From NCBI RefSeq assembly GCF_000518645.1, contig NZ_JADZ01000017.1, positions 97,907 to 161,906 of the forward strand: a DNA stretch of 64,000 bases, in the 5' to 3' direction. The stretch is from Curvibacter gracilis ATCC BAA-807 (lineage in GTDB: Bacteria > Pseudomonadota > Gammaproteobacteria > Burkholderiales > Burkholderiaceae_C). This document shows, piece after piece, positions 35,569-45,840 of this stretch (position 1 is the first letter of the stretch; every line of letters starts with the position of its first letter). The notes under the pieces are model-generated. The model had not been told where the DNA came from. It was given only the letters and a program-made list of their open reading frames with translations, and did not search any database. The position numbers and the translations under genes are program-made.

Positions 35569-37161
35569 TCAGACAGGCAGGGTGCCGTAGCGTTCAGCCA
35601 ACGCCAGGAAGGGCGCCGTGGCTTGCGGCATGCCCAACTCCTGCTCCAGGATGCGAGCCACCGCTGGGGCCGCAGCTGCGGCGGCCCGGGCGTCGAGGAA
35701 CAGCAGGCGATTGCGCCGCGCCAACACATCCTCGATGCTGCGCGCATATTCATAGCGTGCCGCAAACCGAACCATGGCTTCAGTCAGGTTCGGCGCCACG
35801 AGGACATCCGCCCCCGGCAGGCTCGCCAGCAGGGCGGCCTCATCGCCGTACAGGTGTGCCCCTGGCGCGTCGCTCAAACGCACGGTGGCCGAGCCAGGCG
35901 CCGGCGCACCGATCAAGCGGTGGTGATCCGTGCTGGAGGCCGCCAGCGTGGGCAGCAAGCCAGCCTGCTGGATTTTACCCAGCACATCCACCGCCATCGC
36001 TCGGTACGTGGTCCATTTGCCGCCCGTGACGGTGACCAGGCCACTCTTGCTCACGGCCACGGTATGTTCACGGCTGATACCCTTGGTGTTGCCGTCGTCT
36101 TCCACCGGCTTGACCAGCGGGCGCAGGCCCACCCAGACGCTGCGCACATCTTCGCGGCGTGGCGCGCGCTGGAGGTAGCGCGCCGATTCGTCCAGGATGA
36201 AAGCCACCTCGTCGGCAAACGGCTCCGGCTCGCGCGCCAGATCCTCACGGGGGGTGTCGGTGGTCCCCAGGATCACCTTGCCGAGCCAGGGCACGGCAAA
36301 CAAGACACGCCCATCGGCCGTCTTGGGCACCAGCAAGGCGTGGTCGCCCTGCAGGAAATCACGATCCACGACCAAGTGAACGCCTTGGCTGGGCGCCACC
36401 ATGGGCTTGGTGGCACGACCGCTGGCCTGACCATCAAGCTCGCGCAGGGCGTCCACCCAGACCCCGGCAGCATTCACCACGCAGCGGGCGCGGAGCTCGA
36501 ATGAGCGGCCGCTTTCCTGGTCTTCGCAGCGCAGGCCAGCCAGTCGGCCCGCCTCGTGCACCAGGCCGGTGGCCTTGCAGTAGTTGACCAGCAAGGCGCC
36601 CTGCGCGGCCGCCGTGCGCGCCAGCACCAGGGCCAGGCGCGCGTCATCAAATTGGCCATCCCAGTATTTGACCCCTCCCCAGAGGTGCTCCTGGATGATG
36701 GTGGGCAGGCACTCACGGGTGCGGGCCTTGCCCAGGAATTCGGTGGCGCCCAGGCCGGCCTTGCCAGCCAGCGCGTCGTACATCATGAGGCCGATGCCAT
36801 AAAAGGGCGACTCCCACCAGCGGTAGGACGGCATCACAAAGGGCAAGGGCTGCGCCAGATGCGGCGCGTTGTGCAGCAAGGTGGTGCGCTCATGCAACGC
36901 CTCACGCACCAGCGACACATTGCCCTGAGCCAGGTAGCGAACACCACCGTGCACCAGCTTGGTCGCCCGCGACGATGTGCCTTGGGCAAAGTCGTGCGAC
37001 TCGACCAGCACCACGCTCAAGCCCCTCAGCGCGGCATCGAGCGCCACGCCCAAGCCCGTCGCCCCGCCGCCGATGACGGCCAGGTCGTAGGTGCGTGGCT
37101 CGGCCAAGCGCTCGATCAGCCGGGCTCGGTCAGTCGTCTGGGGCAGTGCAGTTTCGCTCAT
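35569..37161 (-). CDS. glpD: Aerobic glycerol-3-phosphate dehydrogenase
   Basis: About 530 residues. It oxidises sn-glycerol-3-phosphate to dihydroxyacetone phosphate and passes electrons to ubiquinone at the inner membrane. The FAD dinucleotide fold is at the N terminus (YDLAVIGGGATGLGVALDAA), followed by SSRATKLVHGGVRYL and the substrate region TDTPRED. The ATG at 37161 gives the natural N terminus; an ATG at 37206 with GGGAGG 11 bases upstream is an alternative. It ends the minus-strand glycerol operon, 131 bases after glpV, and no clear terminator separates it from the rplN promoter. Confidence 0.95.
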   Translation of the reverse strand: MSETALPQTTDRARLIERLAEPRTYDLAVIGGGATGLGVALDAALRGLSVVLVESHDFAQGTSSRATKLVHGGVRYLAQGNVSLVREALHERTTLLHNAPHLAQPLPFVMPSYRWWESPFYGIGLMMYDALAGKAGLGATEFLGKARTRECLPTIIQEHLWGGVKYWDGQFDDARLALVLARTAAAQGALLVNYCKATGLVHEAGRLAGLRCEDQESGRSFELRARCVVNAAGVWVDALRELDGQASGRATKPMVAPSQGVHLVVDRDFLQGDHALLVPKTADGRVLFAVPWLGKVILGTTDTPREDLAREPEPFADEVAFILDESARYLQRAPRREDVRSVWVGLRPLVKPVEDDGNTKGISREHTVAVSKSGLVTVTGGKWTTYRAMAVDVLGKIQQAGLLPTLAASSTDHHRLIGAPAPGSATVRLSDAPGAHLYGDEAALLASLPGADVLVAPNLTEAMVRFAARYEYARSIEDVLARRNRLLFLDARAAAAAAPAVARILEQELGMPQATAPFLALAERYGTLPV

Positions 37162-37292
37162 GATCTTGGGGCGGGCCGGTGCACCCTGTGCCACCGACAC
37201 CGCCATTGCTTCAGGGCCTCCCGGGTGCCCTGTTGGATATCAAACCGGCAGAGCTCAAAGCACACCGCCGGAACCTGTTCGCTGCGCGGGTC

Positions 37293-39023
37293 TCAGCGAA
37301 CCTTGCCGTCCTTCCAGGCCTGCAGCAGCTTGTCGTAGTTGATGGTTTCGCCCTTGGGCTTTTCGTTGGCCAGCTTGGCCCACGGTGCACCCTTGTCGCT
37401 CAGCCACTTGGACGGATCGCTCTTCGGGTTCAGCTTGGGCGCGCAATGGCTCATGCCGGCACGCTCCAGACGCCCCATCACCTGATCCATTTCGTCAGCC
37501 AGCGTGTCCATGGCGCCTTGCGGGGTCTTTTCACCCGTCACGGCCTGGGCCACGTTCTTCCACCACAGCTGAGCCAGCTTCGGGTAGTCGGGCACGTTGG
37601 TGCCGGTGGGGGTCCAGGCCACGCGGGCGGGGCTGCGGTAGAACTCGATCAGGCCGCCGTACTTGGCAGCGTTCTTGGTGAAATACTCATGACGGATGTC
37701 GCTGTCGCGGATGAAGGTCAGCCCCACCACCGACTTCTTGGCCGACACGGTCTTCGAGGTCACGAACTGGGCGTACAACCAGGCAGCGGCCGTCTTGTTG
37801 GCGTCATGGCCCTTGAAGAAGGTCCATGAGCCCACGTCCTGGTAGCCGTTCTGCATGCCCTGCTTCCAGTACGGGCCGTTCGGGCCAGGGGCCATGCGCC
37901 ACTTCGGCGTGCCGTCGGCATTCACCACCGGCAGGCCGGCCTTGGTCATGTCGGCGGTGAAGGCGGTGTACCAGAAGATCTGTTGAGCGATCTGGCCCTG
38001 GGCCGGCACCGGGCCGGCTTCACCGAAGGTCATGCCCATGGCTTCCTTGGGCGCGTACTTCTTCATCCAGTCGACGTACTTGGTCAGTGCGTAAACGGCA
38101 GCGGGCGAGTTGGTGGCCCCGCCGCGGGAGACCGAGGCGCCCACCGGCGTGCACTTGTCATCCGCCACGCGAATGCCCCACTCGTCCACCGGCATGCCGT
38201 TCGGGATGCCCTTGTCGGCGGTACCGGCCATGGACAGCCAGGCATCGGTGAAGCGCCAGCCCAGCGAGGGGTCCTTCTTGCCGTAGTCCATGTGGCCATA
38301 GATCGGCTTGCCGTCGATGTTCTTCACGTCGTTGGTGAAGAACTCGGCGATGTCTTCGTAGGCGCTCCAGTTCAGCGGCACGCCCAGGTCATAGCCATAC
38401 TTGGCCTTGAACTTGTCCTGCAGGTCCTTGCGGGCGAACAGGTCGGCACGGAACCAGTACAGGTTGGCAAACTGCTGGTCGGGCAGTTGGTACAGCTTGC
38501 CGTCCGGTGCGGTGGTGAAGCTGGTGCCGATGAAATCCTTCAGATCCAGGTCGGGGTTGGTGTATTCCTTGCCGTCGCCCGACATGTAGTCGGTCAGCGA
38601 CATGATCTTGCCGTAGCGGTAGTGGGTGCCGATCAGGTCCGAATCGCTGATCCAGCCGTCATAGATCGACTTGCCCGATTGCATCGAGGTCTGCAGCTTC
38701 TCGACCACGTCACCTTCCTGGATCAGGTCGTGCTTGACCTTGATGCCGGTGATCTCTTCAAAGGCCTTGGCCAGGGTCTTGGATTCGTACTCGTGGGTGG
38801 TGATGGTCTCGGACACCACCGAGATCTCCTTGACGCCCTTGGCCTGCAGCTTTTTGGCCGCATCCATGAACCACTTCATTTCGGCCAGTTGCTTGTCCTT
38901 GGACAGCGACGACGGCTGGAACTCGGTGTCGACCCATTTCTTGGCTTCGGCTTCACCAGCCTGGGCATATTGGCCAGCCACCAACGCGGCAGCGATGGCC
39001 AGCGCTGTGTAACGCAGTTTCAT
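37293..39023 (-). CDS. glpV: Glycerol ABC transporter periplasmic binding protein (GlpV-type)
   Basis: 576 residues, long for a sugar-binding protein, which fits the GlpV family of the GlpSTPQV glycerol importer. The signal peptide ends in AQA (residue 22). The mature part has the type 2 binding fold: VSETITTHEYESKTLAKAFE, FEEITGIKVKHDLIQEGDVV, and GKLYQLPDQQFANLYWFRAD. GAGGAGA precedes the ATG at 39023. Adjacent permease, ATPase, glpD, glpR and glpK genes make glycerol the likely ligand. Upstream lies a 98-base gap with a weak stem (CCCCGG/CCGGGG) that might raise its expression relative to the permeases. Confidence 0.88.
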   Translation of the reverse strand: MKLRYTALAIAAALVAGQYAQAGEAEAKKWVDTEFQPSSLSKDKQLAEMKWFMDAAKKLQAKGVKEISVVSETITTHEYESKTLAKAFEEITGIKVKHDLIQEGDVVEKLQTSMQSGKSIYDGWISDSDLIGTHYRYGKIMSLTDYMSGDGKEYTNPDLDLKDFIGTSFTTAPDGKLYQLPDQQFANLYWFRADLFARKDLQDKFKAKYGYDLGVPLNWSAYEDIAEFFTNDVKNIDGKPIYGHMDYGKKDPSLGWRFTDAWLSMAGTADKGIPNGMPVDEWGIRVADDKCTPVGASVSRGGATNSPAAVYALTKYVDWMKKYAPKEAMGMTFGEAGPVPAQGQIAQQIFWYTAFTADMTKAGLPVVNADGTPKWRMAPGPNGPYWKQGMQNGYQDVGSWTFFKGHDANKTAAAWLYAQFVTSKTVSAKKSVVGLTFIRDSDIRHEYFTKNAAKYGGLIEFYRSPARVAWTPTGTNVPDYPKLAQLWWKNVAQAVTGEKTPQGAMDTLADEMDQVMGRLERAGMSHCAPKLNPKSDPSKWLSDKGAPWAKLANEKPKGETINYDKLLQAWKDGKVR

Positions 39024-39121
39024 GAGATGTCTCCTCAAGTACAAATCCCCGGCTTTTTGAAAAGGTGTCCGGCCCCGGGGAAAGGTCGAGCCGAATGCCT
39101 GTGATGAATCATGTTGACAAC

Positions 39122-39430
39122 TCAGCCCTTGCGCATGACCAGGGCCAGCACGGCCATGGACAGCACGAAGCTGATCCACACCGAAGGCTCAGCCTCCAGG
39201 TGCAGCCAGCCCTGCAGCTTTTCACTCAGGCCGACAAAGGCCAGGTTCACATAGGCGGCCGACAGCAGCCCGATGAACAGACGATCCCCCCGCGTGGTAC
39301 GCAGCGGCAAAAAGCCCTTGCGCTCCACCGTGGGCGAACGGATTTCCCACACCGTCATGCCGATCAGCATGAGCACGATGCAACTGAAGAACACGGCGAC
39401 CGGCAAGGTCCAGGCCATCCACTCAAACAT
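39122..39430 (-). CDS. DUF2160 small membrane protein of the glycerol transporter operon
   Basis: 102 residues: two or three hydrophobic segments (WMAWTLPVAVFFSCIVLMLI, FIGLLSAAYVNLAFVGL and WISFVLSMAVLALVM). DUF2160 proteins are found almost only inside glycerol ABC operons next to GlpV/GlpQ, but no biochemical role is established; an accessory transporter subunit is a reasonable guess. The ATG at 39430 has GGAG upstream. It lies 10 bases after glpQ. Confidence 0.85.
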   Translation of the reverse strand: MFEWMAWTLPVAVFFSCIVLMLIGMTVWEIRSPTVERKGFLPLRTTRGDRLFIGLLSAAYVNLAFVGLSEKLQGWLHLEAEPSVWISFVLSMAVLALVMRKG

Positions 39431-39440
39431 GCCAATCTCC

Positions 39441-40253
39441 TCAGACTCGACCCATCGCGAAACCCTTCGCGATGTAGTGACGAACAAACCAGATCACGAT
39501 GGCACCCGGCACGATGGTCAGCACACCGGCTGCCGCCAGGGTGGCCCAGTCCATGCCTGAAGCAGACACCGTGCGCGTCATGGTGGCCACGATGGGCTTG
39601 GCGTTCACGCTGGTCAGCGTGCGCGCCAGCAGCAGCTCCACCCAGCTGAACATGAAGCAGAAGAAGGCCGCCACCCCCACCCCGGCCTTGATCAGCGGAA
39701 GGAAGATGGTCAGGAAGAAGCGTGGAAAGCCATAGCCGTCGATGTAGGCGGTCTCGTCGATCTCGCGCGGGATGCCGCCCATGAAGCCCTCCAGAATCCA
39801 CACCGCCAGCGGCACGTTGAACAGCAGGTGGGCCAAGGCCACGGCGATGTGCGTGTCCATCAGGCCCACGGTGGTGTAGAGCTGGAAGAAGGGCAGCAGG
39901 AACACCGCGGGCGGGGTCATGCGGTTGGTCAGCAACCAGAAGAACACATGCTTGTCACCCAGAAAGCGGTAGCGCGAGAACGCATACGCCGCCGGCAGGG
40001 CCACCGCCACCGAGATCACGGTGTTGATGGCCACATAGATCATCGAGTTGATGTAGCCCGAGTACCAGGACGGATCGGTGAAGATCAGCCCATAGTTGGC
40101 CCAGGTGAAATGCGCCGGGAAGAACGAGAAGCTCGACAGGATCTCCTCGTTCGTCTTGAAGCTCATGTTGATCATCCAGTAGATGGGCAACAGGGCGAAC
40201 ACGATGTACGCCAGCAGGAACAGCGAGCGCTTGTGAAAGCGGTTCTCATGCAT
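39441..40253 (-). CDS. glpQ: Glycerol ABC transporter permease (GlpQ-type)
   Basis: 270 residues, six membrane segments, with the MalG-like permease domain. The EAA loop region (IPREIDETAYIDGYGFPRFF) near residue 170-190 docks with the ATPases. Its ATG overlaps the glpP stop by eight bases (ATGCATGA), so the two permeases are translated in a coupled manner. It forms the channel with GlpP. Confidence 0.88.
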   Translation of the reverse strand: MHENRFHKRSLFLLAYIVFALLPIYWMINMSFKTNEEILSSFSFFPAHFTWANYGLIFTDPSWYSGYINSMIYVAINTVISVAVALPAAYAFSRYRFLGDKHVFFWLLTNRMTPPAVFLLPFFQLYTTVGLMDTHIAVALAHLLFNVPLAVWILEGFMGGIPREIDETAYIDGYGFPRFFLTIFLPLIKAGVGVAAFFCFMFSWVELLLARTLTSVNAKPIVATMTRTVSASGMDWATLAAAGVLTIVPGAIVIWFVRHYIAKGFAMGRV

Positions 40254-41142
40254 GACCGGTCTCCTCCGGGTTCTGCGTGCCCACGCTTTGCATCCAGTTG
40301 TAGAGGATGAAGCAGAGCAACAAGATGATCAGGAAATAAATCAGCGAGAAAGCCGCCGCCGGGCCCAGGTCGAACTGGCCTACCGCCTTCTGCGTCAGGT
40401 ACTGGCTCAGGAAGGTCGTCGCATTGCCCGGGCCGCCCCCGGTCAGCACAAAGGGCTCGGTGTAGATCATGAAACTGTCCATGAAGCGCAGCAGCACCGC
40501 GATCATCAGCACGCCTCGCATCTTCGGCAGCTGGATGTAGCGGAACACCGCCAGCTTGCTGGCCCCATCGATGCGGGCCGCCTGGTAGTAGGCATCCGGG
40601 ATGCTGCGCAGACCGGCATAGCCCAGCAAGGCCACCAGCGGCGTCCAGTGCCACACATCCATCACCAGCACCGTGATCCAGGCATGCGTCGCATTGCCGG
40701 TGTAGCTGTACTCGATGCCCATCTGCTGCAGCGTGTGGCCCAGCAGGCCGATGTCGTCACGGCAGTAGATCTGCCAGATGGTGCCCACCACGTTCCAGGG
40801 GATCAGCAGCGACAGGGCCACCACCACCAGCACGGCCGATGATTTCCAGCCCTGGGCCGGCATCGACAGCGCCAGCAGCACGCCCAGAGGCACCTCCACC
40901 AGCAGCACCGACAGCGAGAACAGCAGTTGCCGCAGCAGGGCCCCGTGCAGCTCTTCGTCGCGCATCACGGCGGCAAACCATTCGGTGCCCACGAAAACGC
41001 GGCGCTCGGGCGAGATGATGTCCTGCACCGAGTAATTCACCACCGTCATCAGCGGCACGATGGCCGAAAACGCCACGCACAAGATGACGGGCAGGATCAG
41101 GAACCAGGCCTTCTGGTTCACGGGTTTGTTCACGGCACTCAT
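40246..41142 (-). CDS. glpP: Glycerol ABC transporter permease (GlpP-type)
   Basis: 298 residues, MalF-type permease with six core helices. The EAA loop (SIPDAYYQAARIDGASKLAV) is present, followed by FRYIQLPKMRGVL. Start overlaps the glpT stop by four bases (ATGA). It pairs with GlpQ. Confidence 0.88.
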   Translation of the reverse strand: MSAVNKPVNQKAWFLILPVILCVAFSAIVPLMTVVNYSVQDIISPERRVFVGTEWFAAVMRDEELHGALLRQLLFSLSVLLVEVPLGVLLALSMPAQGWKSSAVLVVVALSLLIPWNVVGTIWQIYCRDDIGLLGHTLQQMGIEYSYTGNATHAWITVLVMDVWHWTPLVALLGYAGLRSIPDAYYQAARIDGASKLAVFRYIQLPKMRGVLMIAVLLRFMDSFMIYTEPFVLTGGGPGNATTFLSQYLTQKAVGQFDLGPAAAFSLIYFLIILLLCFILYNWMQSVGTQNPEETGHA

Positions 41143-42215
41143 GACACCAGTTCCTCATTCACGTAAAAGCAGGTGTGCTGCCCCAGCAGTTGCAGCCAGA
41201 CCTCGTCGCCCGGCGCCAGCTTCAGCCACTCCACCCCCAGGCGGGCCTTGAGCACCGTGCCCTGCACCTCGGCGCTCAGCATCAGGTGGGTGCCCACGTC
41301 CTGCACCTGGCGCACCCGTGCCGGCACTGCGCCCGGCGCGCCGGGGCTGGCCAGGTCCAGGTATTCCGGGCGGATGCCCAGCTTCAGCGCGCCATCCGGC
41401 AAGGCCTTGCCCACCGGCAGCGGCAGGTGCCGGCCCGCCAGCTCCAACTTGTCGCCAGCCACCTCGGCGGCCAGGAAGTTCATGCCGGGCGAACCGATGA
41501 AATGCCCCACAAACGTGTGCTGAGGGCGCTCGAACAAGGCATCTGCCGGGCCCACCTGCACGGCGCGGCCACGGGTCATCACCACCACCTGGTCGGCAAA
41601 AGTCAGGGCCTCGACCTGGTCGTGCGTCACGTAGATCAGGGTCAGCTTGAGTTCGTGGTGGATCTGCTTGAGCTTGCGGCGCAGCTGCCATTTCAGGTGC
41701 GGATCGATCACCGTCAGCGGCTCATCGAACAGCACGGCCGACACGTCGGGCCGCACCAGGCCGCGGCCGAGCGAGATCTTCTGTTTGGCATCCGCCGCCA
41801 GACCCGCAGCGCGCTGGTTGAGCTGGCCGCTCATGTCCAGCATCTCGGCAATCTCACCCACGCGCTTCTTGATCTGTGCCTCGGGCACCTTGCGGTTGCG
41901 CAGCGGGAAGGCCAGGTTCTCGGCCACCGTCATGGTGTCGTAGATCACCGGAAACTGAAACACCTGCGCAATATTGCGTTGCTGCGGGCTCAGGCGGGTC
42001 ACGTCCTGGCCGTCGAACAGCACCTTGCCGTGCGAGGGCTGCAGCAACCCCGACATGATGTTGAGCATGGTGGTCTTGCCACAGCCCGAGGGCCCCAGCA
42101 GCGCGTAGGCGCCGCCATCGTCAAAAGTCATCTTGAGAGGCAGCAGCGCGTAATCGCTGTCCTGCTGCGGATTGGCGCGGTAGGCGTGCGCCAGATCGAG
42201 TTCGATGCGGGCCAT
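41139..42215 (-). CDS. glpT: Glycerol ABC transporter ATPase (GlpT-type) with degenerate signature motif
   Basis: 358 residues: an ATPase domain (about 1-235) and a C-terminal TOBE-like regulatory domain. Walker A GPSGCGKTT (41-49), Q-loop Gln87, Walker B VLFDE (161-165) and H-loop His198 (YVTHDQVEA) are intact. The signature loop, however, reads LAADAKQK (139-146) in place of LSGGQQQR, and the D-loop is TVID rather than SALD. This ATPase therefore cannot supply a normal signature to its partner. Two bases separate it from glpS. Confidence 0.88.
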   Translation of the reverse strand: MARIELDLAHAYRANPQQDSDYALLPLKMTFDDGGAYALLGPSGCGKTTMLNIMSGLLQPSHGKVLFDGQDVTRLSPQQRNIAQVFQFPVIYDTMTVAENLAFPLRNRKVPEAQIKKRVGEIAEMLDMSGQLNQRAAGLAADAKQKISLGRGLVRPDVSAVLFDEPLTVIDPHLKWQLRRKLKQIHHELKLTLIYVTHDQVEALTFADQVVVMTRGRAVQVGPADALFERPQHTFVGHFIGSPGMNFLAAEVAGDKLELAGRHLPLPVGKALPDGALKLGIRPEYLDLASPGAPGAVPARVRQVQDVGTHLMLSAEVQGTVLKARLGVEWLKLAPGDEVWLQLLGQHTCFYVNEELVS

Positions 42216-42217
42216 GC

Positions 42218-43294
42218 TCAGTGTCCTCCTGCGCGTTCTGGGGCCAGGGCCAGCTGGCCGCTGCCGTCAAAGACATAGGCCTGTGCGGGGCTCACGTACA
42301 AGGTGATCGGCGCCCCCAGCTCGAAGTAATGCACCCCGGTCAGCTGCGCCACCAGTTCACCCACCAGCGTGTGCACGTGCACATAGGTGTCTGAACCCGA
42401 AATTTCGGCCAGCTCCACCGTGCCCGGCAGGCTCACATCCCCCGGGCGGCCGTGCACGCGCAGCGCACTGGCGCGCAAGCCCACCGTCATCTGGGCGGCA
42501 CCGGCCGATGCCGGCAGGGCCAGGGTCAACTCCGGGCCGCCACGCAGGCGCACGCCGCCCTCGCAGGCGTCGGCCTGCAGCAGGTTCATCGGCGGGTCGC
42601 TGAAGGCCCGCGCCACCCGCAGCGAACGCGGGCGGTGGAACACCTCGGCCGTGGGGCCGTACTGCAGCAATTCACCTTCGTCCAGCACGGCGGTGTAGCC
42701 CCCCAGCAGCAGGGCCTCGCCAGGCTCGGTGGTGGCATACACCACGGTCGAGTCGCCACTGGCAAACAGCGAGGTCAGCTCTTCGCGCAGCTCCTCGCGC
42801 AACTTGTAGTCCAGGTTCACCAGGGGTTCGTCCAGCAGCATCAGCGGGGCCTGCTTGGCCAGGGCGCGGGCCAGGGCCACGCGCTGCTGCTGCCCGCCCG
42901 ACAACTCGGCCGGCAGGCGCTCCAGGAACATCTCGATGTGCAGCTTGGCCGCCAGCTCGCGCACACGCTGGTCGACATCCGGCGCCTTGCGCAGCAACAG
43001 GGGCGACGCGATGTTGCGCGCCACTGTCATCGACGGGTAGTTGATGAACTGCTGGTACACCATGGACACGTCGCGTTCGCGCACCGGCATGCCGGTCACG
43101 TCCTTGCCATCCACCAGCACCCGGCCCTGGCTCGGTGTGTCCAGGCCCGCCATGATGCGCATCAGGCTGGTCTTGCCGGCCTGGGTCGCCCCCAGCAGCA
43201 CCGTCACGGCGCCGCTTCGCAAGGCCAGATTCATGGGGTGGAGCCAAGTCTCCGCCCCCACTTTCTTGCCAATGCCTTCCAATTCAAGCTGCAT
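42218..43294 (-). CDS. glpS: Glycerol ABC transporter ATPase (GlpS-type) lacking the H-loop histidine
   Basis: 358 residues. Walker A is GATQAGKT (35-42), Gln81-Gln82 form the Q-loop, the signature LSGGQQQR (131-138) is perfect and Walker B is LMLLDE (151-156). At the H-loop the usual THD is TTE (Thr189 in ATTEPGEA), so the switch His is missing. With GlpT this gives one complete and one degenerate composite ATP site. First gene of the operon; the ATG at 43294 follows AAAGG, and a longer opening adds 26 unlikely residues. Confidence 0.88.
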   Translation of the reverse strand: MQLELEGIGKKVGAETWLHPMNLALRSGAVTVLLGATQAGKTSLMRIMAGLDTPSQGRVLVDGKDVTGMPVRERDVSMVYQQFINYPSMTVARNIASPLLLRKAPDVDQRVRELAAKLHIEMFLERLPAELSGGQQQRVALARALAKQAPLMLLDEPLVNLDYKLREELREELTSLFASGDSTVVYATTEPGEALLLGGYTAVLDEGELLQYGPTAEVFHRPRSLRVARAFSDPPMNLLQADACEGGVRLRGGPELTLALPASAGAAQMTVGLRASALRVHGRPGDVSLPGTVELAEISGSDTYVHVHTLVGELVAQLTGVHYFELGAPITLYVSPAQAYVFDGSGQLALAPERAGGH

Positions 43295-43357
43295 CACGCA
43301 ACCTTTCCACTTGTTTGTCTCGGGTCCCGCTACCAGTTGTTGCGCGCTGGCAGGGGC

Positions 43358-43400
43358 TTCGAATGTTCGCAACTTTTCGATTATTGTTCCTTTTTTTTCG
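43358..43400. promoter_or_regulatory. Candidate GlpR operator region with repeated TTCG
   Basis: The 188-base gap between divergent glpS and glpR has TTCG at 43358, 43366, 43376 and 43397; the last two are 21 bases apart, about two helical turns, in similar AT-rich surroundings. GlpR/DeoR-type repressors often use repeated TTCG-like sites. This is a weak pattern call. Confidence 0.35.
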
Positions 43401-43482
43401 TTTTTGATTCTGGTTTTCCCCTAACGCGTTCCTTTTTTTTCCCTTTAAAGTCGCTGCCTCGAACCCTGGCAGACTGCGCACC

Positions 43483-44250
43483 GTGAACTTCAACCCCAGA
43501 CAACTCAAACTCATTGAAGTCGTCCGCGAACGCGGCTCGGCCACGGTGGAAGAACTGGCCGAGCAGTTGTCGGTCACCTTGCAGACCGTGCGGCGCGACG
43601 TGCAGAAAGTGGCCGAGAGCGGCGCCCTGCGGCGCTTCCATGGCGGCGTGCGCGTGCCCAGCTCCACCACCGAGAACATCGCCCACCCGCAACGCCAGGG
43701 CCTGCATGCCGAGGGCAAGGCCCGCATCGCTCGTGCCGTGGCCCAGCAGGTGCCCGATGACTGCTCGTTGATCCTCAACATCGGCACCACCACCGAGGCC
43801 ATTGCCGAAGCCCTGCTGCAGCACCAGGGACTGCGCGTGATCACCAACAACCTCAATGTGGCCACCATCCTGTGCCGCAACCCCAGCTTCGAGGTGATCG
43901 TGGCCGGGGGTGTGGTGCGCCCGCGCGACCGCGGCATCGTGGGCGAGGCAGCAGTCGACTTCATCCGCCAATTCAAGGTCGATCTGGCCATCATCGGCAT
44001 CTCCGGCATCGAGTCCGACGGATCATTGCGTGACTACGATTACAGGGAGGTGAAAGTCGCCCAGACCATCATCGAACACGCTCGCGAAGTCTGGCTGGCG
44101 GCCGACGCCAGCAAGTTCAACCGCCCCGCCATGGTCGAGGCCGCCACCCTGTCGCAGATCGACCGCCTGTTCACCGACGCCCCGCCCCCGGCGCCCTTCC
44201 CCCAGTTGCTGGAAGACGCCGGCGTGCGCCTGGACGTCTGCCTGCCCTGA
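43483..44250 (+). CDS. glpR: DeoR/GlpR family transcriptional repressor
   Basis: 255 residues. The N-terminal DeoR winged helix-turn-helix ([20 protein letters not shown], residues 24-43) is followed by the sugar-phosphate-binding domain with the family signatures [23 protein letters not shown] and [14 protein letters not shown]. Glycerol-3-phosphate is the expected inducer. GTG start. It is divergent from the transport operon and 35 bases ahead of glpK, so it can control both. Confidence 0.93.
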   Translation: MNFNPRQLKLIEVVRERGSATVEELAEQLSVTLQTVRRDVQKVAESGALRRFHGGVRVPSSTTENIAHPQRQGLHAEGKARIARAVAQQVPDDCSLILNIGTTTEAIAEALLQHQGLRVITNNLNVATILCRNPSFEVIVAGGVVRPRDRGIVGEAAVDFIRQFKVDLAIIGISGIESDGSLRDYDYREVKVAQTIIEHAREVWLAADASKFNRPAMVEAATLSQIDRLFTDAPPPAPFPQLLEDAGVRLDVCLP

Positions 44251-44285
44251 ATGCCCTGCCCGACCGGATCTCCAGGACCCCTGAC

Positions 44286-45779
<1,494 letters not shown>

Positions 45780-45840
45780 AAAACGCTACAGCCCCACTTC
45801 CGAGGGCCGTGCGTTTGAAAAAACGCCTAGACTTCGGCCC

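Noticed and set aside
39024..39121. Stem CCCCGG/CCGGGG between the DUF2160 gene and glpV
   Set aside because: A 22-base loop makes the stem weak; it is mentioned as a possible expression modulator but not listed as a feature.
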